Assembly: GCF_037975245.1 (NCBI RefSeq)
Contig: NC_092574.1
Span: forward strand, 14,653,213-14,717,212
Reading direction: 5' to 3'
Source: Apostichopus japonicus
Lineage: Eukaryota > Echinodermata > Holothuroidea > Aspidochirotida > Stichopodidae
DNA length: 64,000 nucleotides
Below the pieces are notes generated by a model that saw only the letters and a program-made list of their open reading frames with translations, ran no database searches and had not been told where the DNA came from. Positions 45,479 through 58,157 of this stretch are shown in pieces; position 1 is the stretch's first letter; each line of letters starts with the position of its first letter. The position numbers were made by a program, and so were the translations under genes.

Positions 45479-46562
45479 CAGTGGCGGCGGAACCGGGGGG
45501 GCTTGGGGGGGCTCAGCCCCCCCAATAAAAAAGTTGAGGGGGCAAATGCATGATAAGCCCCCCCAATATTTACCAAGGCTCCGAAACGTACATCTGCCCA
45601 TTTTTCAATGTATACTTGTCGATCTGTCCGATGCACACGTATACTCTATAGGTGTAATAATTTAAGTAATTGCTGGGGGACCCTCGGCCCGTCCCTTGGC
45701 TATAGACCACATTGTCACCCCAACCGCGTCTTCACGCCCCGTGAAAAGTGGAAGCAGTGAGTGTGAGTACCGGTGAGCGTAACACAACTTCGTCTTAGGC
45801 CAATGACTTGCCTCATTTCAGCCAGTTCTCCAACATCCCCTTACTTAGTGGTGGATCGAGCGTCCATATATACAGTCAGGGGCGGATCCCCCCCCCCCCT
45901 GACGGACTCAAATGGACTGCTGGCGCCCTTTTCAGCTTTTCACTACTTTTTACTTATTCGCGATTTTTGACTATTTTATTGCGCTCTCATATAGCTATTG
46001 ACATTTGTCATATTCTGTCGGTGTATTTTCCGACAAAATGGCGACGACACCTATTTATTCTTCGTTTATCTGCAAATTAGCAAGGCCCCGGAAAGGGTCA
46101 TTTCCTGCAATCTCGGGACTATCTTTACTCAAAAATTTTCTGTACGCTCCGCGCCAACCTGTGGTGGCGCTCCGCTTAGATAGTGTCGAAAGCGCCCCTA
46201 CAGACCATTCTTGCCCCCCCCACCAATACCCCTAGCCCCGCCACTGCCCTTACTACACTCAAAAACGTCTTTGCGAGTACACTAAAAGTAATAGCAACTC
46301 TCTTAAAACACCATCGAATATACAAATTACAATGTTTTTACAGACTTAACGTGCAATCTGAGAAATTGCAGGCTTGAGACACATATTTTAGGGCCAGGTA
46401 TTCGCAGCATAAAACACTCGGGAAGTGCCGTTTCCGGTCATCTGGGGGTTTGAAAAAACCCAAAATTTTCTTGTACGCTCCGCGCCAACCGATGGTGGCG
46501 CTCCGCTTAGATAGTCTCCACACATTAGCCCCCCCAATAATTTTTCCGTTCCGCCGCGCCTG
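45479..46562 (+). mobile_element. hAT-like element, 1,084 bp with nested insert
   Basis: Ends CAGTGGCGGCGGAACC / GTTCCGCCGCGCCTG, perfect 8-bp duplication TACATGCT (45471-45478, 46563-46570). A second element is inserted at 45846-46246. The right part has the core CGCGCCAACCGATGGTGGCG near 46,485. It lies just 3' of the LACTB-like gene. Confidence 0.85.
45846..46246 (+). mobile_element. Nested hAT-like miniature element (401 bp)
   Basis: Ends TAGTGGTGGATCGAGC / GCCCCGCCACTG (left C mutated to T), perfect 8-bp duplication CCCTTACT (45838-45845, 46247-46254). The core CGCGCCAACCTGTGGTGGCG is near 46,155. Interior resembles the copy at 34708 (for example ATTTGTCATATTCTG against its complement). 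Confidence 0.82.
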
Positions 46563-46711
46563 TACATGCTTGATACAATTAATCACTCACATATGTGAAC
46601 AAAGTATCCTCTCTTCTATTTAAAAGTGTTAGAGGCTTACGTGAAAGCTAATAAAACCATAGCCAACCAACCTTCCCTACTTCTAACGCTGTAAAATTCT
46701 TTATATTTACG

Positions 46712-49700
46712 CTACCTCTTCAAGTAAGATATAAATATAGAAGCAATTGCCTTAGCGATATGTTGCAAATTATAGTTTTCAATATTTGCCAACATTGCAA
46801 CTGTTGCTCCATTAAATGTATCATTAACAATTTTCCCCGTCAATGGGATTTTTGTAGCAATGAGATTACCATCACATGTCAAGTCTTCGCCGTCAAGAGT
46901 TATATGTATAACTGAACCGAAGCCTACACCTCGTCCAGTGTGGAGGACATGGTGATTAGGTCTAACGTTATTAGCATTGACAATGTTCTCTTTATATGAA
47001 ACACAGCCTAGTCCATACGTTCCTTGCTCATCGAAGGCATCCTGATACGGCGTCCATAAATGGTGTACAATCTCCGGTCTAAATAGACCATCACATCTAC
47101 CTGCAACAATAAAAAATAATGCGAGGTTGCTTTAAAGGAATATACTACGTAGAAGACAATTCAAAACTTCTGTTGAAGGGAGATACTCTTCACTGTTAGT
47201 TGAACATCCCATCTCAGTATCCTGTTCATGACATAAGCTTTGATAGATTCAATGTAACATATTTTGACTGGCTGAACTATTTCTTACTCTCGGAAGTCCT
47301 CGTGGTTTAGATTCTTTGACACCTTTACTCAGTCCATAATAATATCGTCGCTCATGTATGCTAAAAACGTGATACATTTGGAATGTTTGCTAAGCTGCCA
47401 GTGCTTTTTGTCGTTACAACAAAATGCAACAATTTTGTAGAAACAATGTTTTCTCTGTGGATAAATGATTGAAATATCTATCATAAAGTAAGCTTAATTT
47501 CCATGACCGGCATCATTCATCGATGCTGTTGTCAATTGCATTCACAAGTCATAATCACCAAGTTTAAAAAAAATATTATTTTTGCATTACGAGATGCTAT
47601 AATCAGGGATATGATATTCTCTGCTATGATGACATGATTTTTACGCAAAGATGCAAATCATTTTTGGCCGGATTTTGCATTTTGCATAATATCCAGCCAT
47701 TTGGTTCATAATAAATGAAGGTTTACCTAAAACGCTTGAATCGCGTTCTTGACGTCACAGGAGAATATTCCAAGATATATTTATATAACAATATAAATGT
47801 TCACCTTTACCTGTACCATGATAGTAACAACTGCGCAGCATGACATTTGCCAGGTGCGTAAGGTCTTTGACGGTACTCAAATAACCACCTGAAGCCACTT
47901 TCCATGAGCAATCCACGATCGGTGAGTTCATCAAATTTCCGTTCGACTGTCGTGAATAATATCTGACGAGAAATGATGGGTTCTCGACGTTAGGGGATCT
48001 TTATGCGAGGATACTTAGTTATGGAAAGATGTTTGATCTTCACAAATTAAGACTTAAACAAATTGCTAAATTGAGACAAGACTCCTAGTTCCTAAGAAGA
48101 AATCATTTGTTGTGCCTTTTATTCCTCCGAGAACATTCCAGAGCACGGTACTAAAGATTTATCGATTTCTCAAAAACTTGGGTAGATAAACAACAGACTT
48201 AGAAATGTACACAGACATTTTATACTGTTACAACTATTTGATTACTTGTTCCAGGATGAATTGCAGTCATGCAAGTCACACCATCTAAATTTGTTTCCAA
48301 AATGAACCCCAGAGGGTATTCAAAGAGAAAGCTACTTGTATCGTGGAACCTGCTATTGGTTGTTATAGTCATACCTTACTCTGTTTGCTCTGATATCGCT
48401 GTTTACGTCTGGAACTGAATTGTGGAAGCCAAGCTGACCCAGCAAATTCGCCATATGGTCGGTAAATTTAGTTCCCACTACGTTTTCGACAATACCAGCG
48501 ACAATAATCCAACCAAAGGTGGAGTAATGGAACCGACTTCCTATACAACACGGAAGTAAAAACATTACATGACGTTTCGACCATCAAACGGTCATATATA
48601 ACGATTACATGAAAAAGACCTTTCTTGATAATTCGTCCTATTTATATGATGATGACACTCACTGATAAACAATGATTGATTCTGACAACATTTACGCCAT
48701 TATGGAACAGTATTTATAAATTATCTTACAGTATCATTGCTCTGATTGGTTGTAGTGAAACTGTGTATGTAAGTTCCCCTGACGACATTTCGGTTCTTAC
48801 TATATATATTTGACATGATTTCTTTCACTTTCATTTCATCAAAGTATATAGAGGAAACAAGGTCTTAATCAACCTGACATGACAATGTCACATACGTAAC
48901 TTTGTCTTAGTAGTAGTAGTAAGTTGAGCCTTGTAACCAAGGGCGTAGGAACCGGGGGGGCTGGGGGGCGCCAGCCCCCCACTGAAAAAATATGGAGGGG
49001 CGGAAGTATCATTCGGCCCCTCCCCCCGCTTTGCAAGTCAAAAAACCCCTTTTTCATTTCCAAATGAGAAAAAAAATCTCATTTGGAGCACCAAATTGCA
49101 TCTAAGGCCAGGTGAAAATGTAAAATTATATATAAAGTGGAGTGGGTGGGTTGAAGTGTGCTATATTGCACCAAATTGCATCTGAGGCCACCTGGAAATG
49201 CAAAAAAAAAAGGGGGAGGGGGCACCCACTCCCCTTAGACCCCTCCCCCAGGCCGGCCATCAGTCTTCAGCCTCCCCCCCCCCCACTCAAAAGTACCTTC
49301 CCTATGCCACTGGCCTTGTCTATCCGACATGCTCAGTGATTAACGTCCGCCACGTACTATGATCTTGCGTAAGGTTTATTGCTTCCTCGAAATTGTTAAT
49401 GTTAACATCCTAAAATTGCAACTTTATTTTTCCAAGCAAGGTAGTCACGGGCCTTCCTACTGGTTTAGCAGTATGTCTCAATACTTCTCTTAAAGCAACC
49501 TTTGCTGGAGCGTCGTCCTAGAGTCTTGCTACATGATCGAAAATCTCAATATTCTATAGTTGTGCGACTATGGATGACCAAGGTTTTTGGTTGGTTTCAT
49601 TGTAGAGCTTATCGTTTGATAACCAATTGTTATTGGTCCATCTAATGTTGAGAATATTTCGAAGTAGTCTCCTTTGAAAAGTGTCAATTTTGCGATCAAG

Positions 49701-52700
49701 ATCCTTAGTTGTGCCCCACAGTTCGCAATTGCACAAAAAAATACTCTTCAATAAATCAATGCAACAGATAAATTCACGTAACATAATTGGAAACGTCCAC
49801 ACAGTTCACATATTCTCAATAATTATGGGATACATAATTAAAAAATATCCATTTTTTTTTATCTGTTTCCTTTTTTATGTCTGTTAGGATAAGTCTCACC
49901 TGGTTTATTTATCAGAGAGTCATTCTGAAATAACTCGAGGGAGTCTGATATATTTTGATATGTGGTCCTGTTGTAAAATTCTGGTGGTAGGGACCCTTCA
50001 ACATGTTTGCAATATTCATAAGCATCAATGATCGCGTTTGGTAACTGTGGAGAACCTTCTCTTGAATTAGCTAAACGTTGTCGAATATCAAACTTGGTCA
50101 AATAATGACGGAATCCTGCAGTGTGGTTCATCAGTTGTCTGGTTGTAAAAGTTACCTTCAAATTCAGTTGAGCAAAAAAAAAAGAACGTTAGAAAGTGCT
50201 ACATTGAAGAAATCGAACGCGTGAATGTTGTCTATACAAGATAAAATATTATTGAATTGTTGCGAAGTTCAACATATTTGGACATCCACCATTTGGACAC
50301 CATTTGGACATCCACCAAAGCATCCACCATTTCCAAGCAACAGTCCGTGAGATCAACAGATTCACACATTAAACAATGGAATATTAAGAATCCTGTAAGA
50401 AATATACATCTCACAGCTTCATATTGAATTAATTTTAATATTTCATAAATTGAAGAAATCAAATGAATGAACTGGGTTCATGCTCGCAAGGTCGTGCTAA
50501 CATATTTCAAAAAGTTCAAAAAAGATCCCTCTTGTTCAACTGATAAAAAATCGGTGTGAAATATGAGGGTGACAATTGTATCATATGATGTTTGAAGAAA
50601 CAAAACAGACTAAAAACATGCCGCACACTGTAAAATTTTATCTCATAAAGAGTGAAAAATATAGAAAGTATTATTATTATACAAGCTAATAATATTCCAT
50701 CTGAGACGCCATTCAAACTTGGCCAAACCACATAGTCTCAAACGAGTTCCCTCAATTCCCCGCTTTGGGAGGACAAATCCTGACTAATCTCACATGCGAT
50801 TAACGATAACTACTGTAACAGTTCTATCCACCAGATATGTGACGTGGGCCACGTGGTATGTTGCCATACGAATATTCACAGCTGTACAACACTTCTAAAT
50901 TTGCACCCCAAAAACATAAAGGGCTATATGCCACAAGTTGAAATACTGAAAGAATAAATAGCTGCAGTAAGTAGTACAGCAAAGACTTTCTCATCTCCAG
51001 AAAACGGTTTCAAATATTTCTCAAAGTGACTAAAGACATAATTTAATGGAATAAATTTTTACGACAACAATGAGATTCTGTTGCTGTTTATGCTTTTTCT
51101 GAGTCATTGCAGCCGCGGAAAGTATGATCTGGTGCTGTGACCGCCAAACCATGGCACGTGGTTACTATCGTACTTCAGACAGGAATCGTCATCTTGAAGC
51201 ATCAAGTCCCTGGCAGGTAACATGAAACCGCTGAATTTGAGACCTCGTGCGGAGTGGTATTCTATTTTGATTATTTCGTGATTCTGCGATATTAATATTT
51301 AGCTATTGGAAAGGGAAAAAAACTTAATTACCTCTTGGTCGTTCCATTTTTTCACCGGAAAGTTCGGTAAATACTCTTGAATTGGTCTGTCAATATCAAG
51401 TTTGCCTTCATCGATAAGCTTCGCTACAGCCAGGGTTGTTATCATTTTACTGATGCTCCCTACTCGTACCAGTGTATCCGCTGTCATCTTAACGCTGTTT
51501 TTGACATCAGCGTAGCCAAATCCTAAATAAAGAAATATGAGTTACAATATTGTATCGCAAAAGGTATATCATTTAATTGCAATTAGCACGGAATTAATCT
51601 TACATAGTCTCCTCACATTATATTTTGCACGTAAGATCATATTCATGTTGCTTCTTTTTCACTTTGCTTTTATTTAACCCCTTGAAACTGCGGGTAAATG
51701 TAATGCATACATTCCTCAAAATTATTTAAAAGATCACGTACATAACATTAACTTAAGTAATTTGTTGTTGTTTTTTCCGAGAATACCATAAAAGTAAATA
51801 TAATTCAAACAAAATTACATCAACAAAAAAAACGCAAAATGATATTATTCTTTATACATAGTTGGTTGGTTCTTCTTCAACCAGATACCGATTCTTCCAC
51901 ATTTGCAAAGCATATTTAGTCAAGTTTAAATTCATAAACAAAATATACAATATTTTTATGGATATCATAATTAAGACAGTTAGATATTCCAACAAATCCA
52001 AGTCTTTTAATTAGATGAACAAGTTGTGATATGACTATTTTCGGTGTAACTTGTCTTCAATTGCTTCCATGATAATAGCCTTTCATTCTTGGAGAAAACC
52101 AAATAAACTTCATTCACTGTTATGTCGCGATACTTTGGAAGAGGGTATGTCACTAAGGGAAGGTAGGGGATGGGGTAGAGGAGAAGAGGATACGGTAGGG
52201 TAGGGGTCGTCGATTTAGCATTTAGTAATTTGTGTGAGTAATGGAAGTTGGTGATCACCTTCTTCCCAAACTGTCTGTCCATCTACGCCGACGGCCACTG
52301 AAAGTCCAGGTATCCCCTTGCGTTCCTGAAAAAGTAAATTATAGATACAAGTCAGCACGTTATCATTGAAATAACTTTGAGAAGACACCATCTCGTCTCT
52401 ACTCTTTCTGATCTATTCCTTGTTTTACCATGTGATTTGGTTGGATCACAAGCATGGTGGCAGGAGAACATGGCTCTTTACAAAGAAATTCCATCACAAT
52501 TCCTCTTCAGACATGCAATTTTGTGATGTCTTAGAACACAAATCTGAAAATATGGCAACTTTCAGGAACTTCGTCCTGTGGATCCCGAAAAGCGCCTGCA
52601 ACTTGTTGATCTAATATTTAGATAAACGTTGTTCCACAAGTCACTGTGGTTGGTGTAAACAAATGCAGTTGGTATGCATATAAGTCTATGTTTCACCATG

Positions 52701-53088
52701 ACCCCACACCCCCACCCCTCCCATCATTCCAAAATTGTGTGTGTTGGTCTGTCCCTCACCTACCCTTATTAAATGAAGAGAAAAACAGACAAACACTTCA
52801 TTTGCAACAATACATCATTAGACGTAAATCTATCGATAAATATGGGATTCACTGAGTCTTATACTGATGCTGTCAAAAATGGATTATAAATCTCGATAAA
52901 ACCTCCCACATGTATTCCGCTCAAATGATTTCCAAACCGATAGCTGAATTTCTTGGTTGACATATCATCCTTGGTATGCAGTAACAAACATCACGAGTAA
53001 TGCGGGTACTCACCATCAGAGTTGTTAGCAATGATCGTACCAGTGCTGTGGCCTTATGGAATCTCGTGCTTGGTAGATACAACATCAT
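46712..53088 (-). CDS. LACTB: LACTB-like serine beta-lactamase-family protein, seven exons
   Basis: Mitochondrial LACTB homologue of the class C beta-lactamase/penicillin-binding-protein fold (filament-forming protease in mammals). Exons: 53014-53088, 52259-52325, 51332-51522, 49900-50155, 48375-48540, 47811-47962 and 46712-47100. Borders are GT-AG, every phase rejoins, total 1,296 nt, 431 residues (human 547). Exon 2 has GIPGLSVAVGVDGQTVWEEG; exon 3 FGYADV and the SxxK nucleophile motif in RVGSISKM; exon 4 RQLMNHTAGFRHY; exon 5 FHYSTFGW, the YST triad position; exon 6 VASGGYLSTVKDL; exon 7 LHTGRGVGFGS, the KTG-equivalent HTG. All catalytic motifs are intact. Exon 1 is inferred: its 25 residues are basic and lack acidic residues, like a mitochondrial presequence, but it is shorter than usual, so the N-terminus is the weakest part. 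Introns hold a LINE remnant and a miniature element. A LACTB paralogue is equally possible. Confidence 0.88.
48565..48612 (-). other. GGTCGAAACGTC motif, possible decayed hammerhead
   Basis: On the minus strand GACC-GTTTGAT-GGTC-GAAA-CGTC occurs, the same layout as stem II, GAAA and CGTC of the mini-hammerhead at 19235. The CTGANGA core is replaced by A/T alternation and stem I is not evident. A decayed Penelope-type remnant in a LACTB intron is possible. Confidence 0.25.
48938..49312 (+). mobile_element. hAT-like miniature element, CAAGGGCGTAGG left end
   Basis: Left CAAGGGCGTAGGAACCGGGG and right CCTATGCCACTG resemble other family ends, with G/C runs inside. GCCTTGT occurs on both sides but offset, so the target duplication is imperfect. 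Interior repeats CACCAAATTGCATCTRAGGC twice (49,090 and 49,170). LACTB intron. Confidence 0.6.
49320..49802 (-). pseudogene. Non-LTR retrotransposon reverse transcriptase, 3' remnant
   Basis: Reads CELWGTTKDLDRKIDTFQRR, then LLRNILNIRW and NETNQKPWSSIVAQ, the well-known C-terminal tail of LINE reverse transcriptases. After a stop and frame damage it continues with DHVARL and APAKVALREVL, GRPVTTLLGKIK and TWRTLITEHVG. It is 5'-truncated, with in-frame stops, and lies within a LACTB intron next to the miniature element at 48938. A Jockey/RTE-type clade is likely but not decided. Confidence 0.75.
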
Positions 53089-53789
53089 CACGCAGTAGGC
53101 TAGTGGTGTACGTTGAAATTGTTCACAGTTCGCATCTCACATAGTTCATTCCGTGTTGTAAAGTTCTAATCAACTCAAAATTTCCCGTCTCACGTTTTAC
53201 TTTCTTGGCTCTTCAACTGTAATAAAATGAATATGAGAAACATAACCATAAATGATCATCTATTTGCCTATAAATAAGTCTACGATTAGACACAAACTCA
53301 GCGCTTTCATCAATGGAAGTAAGTCTGTATTTCTTCACTGTAAAAGGGTTTGGTTCAGATTTTCGTTCGAATGCTTAAAGAGCTCTCTTGATATTCCTAT
53401 GCAGCTGAATGATTTGGTTAGCTACACCGACGGTTGCCAGTGGAATCGGAAGGTCAGCCTTACCGTGTAGTTATAACAGTCGTCTGAGACATTCATTCAT
53501 ATATGATATGGTATGTCCAGTTTGTCATGAACTGCAGAAGCTCACTGATTATGCGTTTTAATATTATAATCGACAAATTCAAAATATGCCAGAGTATCCA
53601 CCACGCAAATACAATAATATTACCCTTCAAACTGAGAGCATATCAGTAGTCTCCGAGTTAACATTTTCTGAATGCTTCTTTTATAATTCAGGCACACATT
53701 TACATAACTACCTTACCGTAAACTTCTGTGAGTATATATACACATTTTGCCTTACTCTACAGATCAAACATGATGCTAACCAACTCAAA

Positions 53790-54006
<217 letters not shown>

Positions 54007-54429
54007 AACATTACGGTTTTCAGAACCTCGATATCGTCTGCTGACGAGCACCAAATTGCTCTTGTTAGTAACTATACGTACCGAAGTGTAAATTGATCAT
54101 CATATTGAGAATTTATCAGAAACGGTAAATACGGTAAAAATAAATTAACTCATTAGTCTAATATCTCCAAAATAGCGCTGAATATAGATTCACTATACTA
54201 GCGTTTTGCACACCTGCTACATTGTTAGGAAAAAAGGTTTATAAAAGGTCAAATAAAAATCAAGCCGTTAATAACTCCATCTAGGCTCACATATTATGCC
54301 TTACCATACAACTCTTCACACAAAGATCTGAAATACTTTAACAAAGCAGATTAGGTGAATGTAAGTGCTAGACTGACCGTCATACTAACTCAGATTTGCC
54401 CGGAGAAAATCGTGAAAGACAACACTTAC

Positions 54430-54526
54430 TCAGATATGCATGGAGAGAACTCCGCAAAGACTCAGAGAAGTCCAAATGAGGCTGTTGTAAACTACGCATA
54501 AAAGAGATCGACAAACACATCAACCT
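54430..54526 (-). CDS. Possible further exon of the 55.9-57.8 kb gene
   Basis: Strong pyrimidine acceptor (ctactttctcttaccag|A) and donor CTGA|GTAAGT bracket an open phase-0 frame reading RLMCLSISFMRSLQQPHLDF then SESLRSSLHAYL. The entry phase agrees with the exit phase of the exon at 56016-56131. No domain recognised, so this is only a candidate. Confidence 0.25.
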
Positions 54527-54778
54527 CTGGTAAGAGAAAGTAGGCCTATGGCTGGTTATCCAGATAGACAGAAAGTTACATATGACCACAAAGCAGAGCC
54601 AAGGAAGTCTATTATAAGCTTACCTTTGTTGCACCAAACTGGCATCCAGTCGATTGGTGGTTAATAAATTTCTTCTATGATCAGTGAGCCATTTGATGTA
54701 AAGAGTTGCTGGTGGACAAACAACTGTTTTTGTGTGTTTTCTTGTTGCATGTTTGCATTTTCAAGTGACTTCCCCATA

Positions 54779-55771
54779 CAGTGGCGTCACCAGACTTTTC
54801 AGCTTTTCAGTCTGGGGGGCACATGGGGGGCACCAGCATTTGATGGGGGGCACTTAGGTGGATACGGATCGCCGTCCTGGGGGAGGGGTCTAAGGGGAGG
54901 GGGTGCCCCTCCACTTTGGAAAATTTTCGCATACGGAGGATGGGCTAGATGCAAAATGGTGCCACATTTGATGCTAAATTCGATCTGAAGATATCTCCAG
55001 AAATTGCTATTTTTGAGGTAATGATTTTAACAACGCGCAGAATTTTGCAGAGGATGTGAACCACATGCTGTCGATATTATGCCTAACCCTATCAATAGAA
55101 CCTACATTTGTTGAATTAATGTGTGCATGACCCCGACTCCTTTCTCGTTTTCTCCCATTATCTATTAAGATGTAACAGGTTCCAGCATCGTTATTGGCTC
55201 CTATCAGGGATCTCACCATGCAATCCAAAGTTTGATCACACATCGAGTATGGCTCAGTATGCAGGTGTGAACATTCGCCATTTGTTCCTACAAGCATCTG
55301 ACCTCAAATGACCTCTGCACCCCCTACACAACAGTGTAATATATGGGTCCACAAATATAGGCAAGTATGGTGCCTGCGGACCCTCACATTCTCACATTTC
55401 GTCAGCTCCTAACCTGTCAACCTCAGACCAAGGCAACACTGCAGTACCCTCCCTTCTCACAGCAGGTCCAGATTTTCGGCATTTCACAGGCATCCAAATC
55501 ACGAGAGGTAAAAGACACACACAGACAGCAGACAAACACTCTCACCCATATGACAAATGCACACAAGCAGCATGACATTTGAAGAAAATACGAATTACTG
55601 TGCTTCTTTGTCCTTATGTAAAACCAACTCAGATGATGGGAGTTGAATATAACAAAAAAATATATTTTTTTTACCAACCCAAATCTCAGATGGGGGGGGG
55701 GCACTCGGGGGGCACTAGGTTTTCCAGGGGGGTACGTGCCCCCTGCCCCCCCCCCCTTGGCGACGCCACTG
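54779..55771 (+). mobile_element. hAT-like element, CAGTGGCGTCACC ends (993 bp)
   Basis: Ends CAGTGGCGTCACC / GGCGACGCCACTG, perfect 8-bp duplication TCCCCATA (54771-54778, 55772-55779). Subterminal G/C runs like the rest of the family. The interior is mostly unrelated to the short copies and contains no recognisable transposase. Confidence 0.87.
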
Positions 55772-56015
55772 TCCCCATAACCTATTCTCGATTTGCTGCT
55801 CAGTGATTTGTAACCTCTTGTTATGAAAGATACCGTTTGATATCTAATGCATCATATTAAATTATAGTTTTAGTCCTTTGTGGGAAGGTATATATGATGG
55901 ATACATATGAATATGTTTTTTTCAGCACCAAATTAGATTCAGTATGTTCAGACAATTTGATTCATAATTTTAATTGATTTAATATTCTTCATGTGTGTAA
56001 ACACCAATCACTTAC

Positions 56016-57805
56016 TTGGAGGCCATAGACAAGAAAGGTTCCAGAGATCTCCTTGTCATTCCTTTGTAGTTCATCTATCGCATGATCTGACCAACCTCGG
56101 CGAGCTGCATCGTTTTCATTTAGTGCGTGAACTGAGGAGAGATACAAATGAGACATTGCTCAGACGTGTCCTTTAAGATTTAAGTTACAGAAAATAGTTT
56201 ATCTACGGCTCACGTGATGTGCTTGACAAATGCCAATTTCTGCTTACCATCGGGAACATTAATTAAATGACTGCAATGTAGTAACGATAGAAGTTTGTCC
56301 AATGTCGGAGTATGTCGCGTCCAGATCATGTTTCGGTTTCATTTGTAGCTTCTCAGTGCATTACGTGTGAACATAGGTGTAGAAGTCCAACTTGATTTGG
56401 GGGGGGGGGGGGGGGCTGTAACGACTTGCCCGAAAAACATAACCAAAATTTTTCGCATAAAATGCATCCTAAGTGTCATGAATATTAATAAACCTGACCT
56501 CTGAGGTCAGATCGACACACCTTTAAGGTAAAAAAAGAGGTTTCCTAATCTCACATGATCAGTTTTTAAATCACATGTTACGAATATGTTGTATACTGTA
56601 ATGTCACATACTTCAATTTGAGAAAAAGAGAGATGCCATGAATATTAATAAACCTGACCTCTGAGGTCAGATCGACACACCTTTAAATATTGCGTCCTGA
56701 GTCTAACAATCACACTAAGTAGAGACAAAAGTAATACGTCATTGATAAATATGATAATCCTGATGTGTTTACTCACTGCTTCGTCTTAATGCTGCCTCTG
56801 CCTTCCAGTCATCCGTATGTATCAAATGTTTCGATTGGTCACTTCTTTCACATCCAGATATTTCGGCGACCACGTGACATCTTCCCTGTTGGATGAAGTC
56901 GAAAATCAATGCGGTAAGCACACAGCAGGATAACCTAAATATTCACAGATAGGGTACATGGAATATAAATTTTAGTTGATGCGAACTTCTAAAAAACAGA
57001 TACTTCAGTCAATTGAAAATGATCTGAAGAAATCATCAAGCCTTAAGAGAAATTATATTAATATGAGCCAATTAATTTTGAACAGTTGCAGTATGTTACT
57101 ATAATGTTTGTAACGGTCACAAAGTTTGTATAAAGATATGGAAACTTCATGATGGCGGTTTAGTCAAGTTAACCTCATTAACGTCAGGTTTAATTAAGGA
57201 AATTTTTGATCAAACCATAGGCCTACTTATATTACTTATGAAACGTAGAATTAAAATGACAAGTATGGTTAAATTGCAGCAATTCCTTCCGCTAAACGAC
57301 AGTAGGAACGAAAAGGTAAATGTATTGAAATATTTCTTTAACTGTCGAATCAATTTGTTTTCCTGGTCACTATCAAGAATGATAGAGAGATCAACCCTTC
57401 TCTTAAACTATTATTACGTCATGTGAGCATAATACTGTATTCGAAGGCTCCTTAGTTAATTGTGTTTATCTGTTATACCTTTTAATGAATTTCGGTTTTG
57501 TCTATTGTGGATCGCGGAAAAGTTGGTATAATAACGTTTCGTAACAAAACATAAACAACCAGGTTGGAACTGTATCTTCCTGTTACGGATTGATATACAT
57601 ATATACTAGCGTATATGTATTTGATTTATTAAGATTTCGTGATACATTGTACATTATAATTCTACATATCATGTCACACGGCTGTCAAAATACCCCTCCC
57701 CCCCCCAAAAAAAACATGTAAGTATAGAAGTAAAATAAACTTACCGTTTTTATCACGTAGAGAAATTCACTCTCGTACATGTCTTTGCAAATGATAGCTC
57801 CTGCC
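56016..57805 (-). CDS. Unrecognised gene, three linked exons (possible cyclic-nucleotide-binding fold)
   Basis: Exons 57745-57805, 56777-56885 and 56016-56131 have GT-AG borders (donors all GTAAGT or GTGAGT) and phases that rejoin into a continuous 95-residue stretch. It reads AGAIICKDMYESEFLYVIKT, GRCHVVAEISGCERSDQSKH, then DDWKAEAALRRSIHALNEND and DKEISGTFLVYGLQ. The phrase FLYVIKTGRCHVV looks like the beta-strand turn of a cyclic-nucleotide-binding domain (as in CNBD2-type proteins), which is an inference from pattern only. Both ends are missing; the 3' continuation may include 54430-54526 and the 5' part lies beyond 57.8 kb. Confidence 0.6.
56372..56460 (+). mobile_element. Fragment of the element type seen at 1536
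   Basis: Starts CATAGGTGTAGAAGTCC, then a G run of about 17, then CTGTAACGACTTGCCCGAAA and CCAAAATTTTTCGC as in the 1536 copy. No right end found. Confidence 0.5.
56477..56686 (+). repeat. Two identical 50-bp repeats with a palindromic centre
   Basis: CATGAATATTAATAAACCTG through CGACACACCTTTAA occurs at 56477-56526 and 56637-56686. Each contains TGACCTCTGAGGTCA (56495-56509, 56655-56669). They lie in an intron of the unrecognised gene. Confidence 0.85.
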
Positions 57806-58157
57806 CTGAAAGAAGGAAAAAACATGTACAGAATAACATTCATGTCAAACAAACCAGATTATATCACTGAGATTGTAAACAAATAGCCTTACTAAATAGA
57901 GTTAGAATTACTCTAAAATTGTATGTAACAGTTATTAAGGTGTGTCTCTTCCGCTTACATGCAATGACGAATCAAAAATCATTTTTAAAAACAAGCAATG
58001 GTTTATAAAAGGTATCATTTCTCCTGTATAGCATTTGTCAATTTAATACTGTCGCCGCTCATTTAGTCCTTCTGATAAATCTTTTTGATTTGGCACTTTG
58101 TTCAAAATTACTTTTGCAATTTCCTCCATCCATTCTGAAGTTGAAATATTAGAAACA

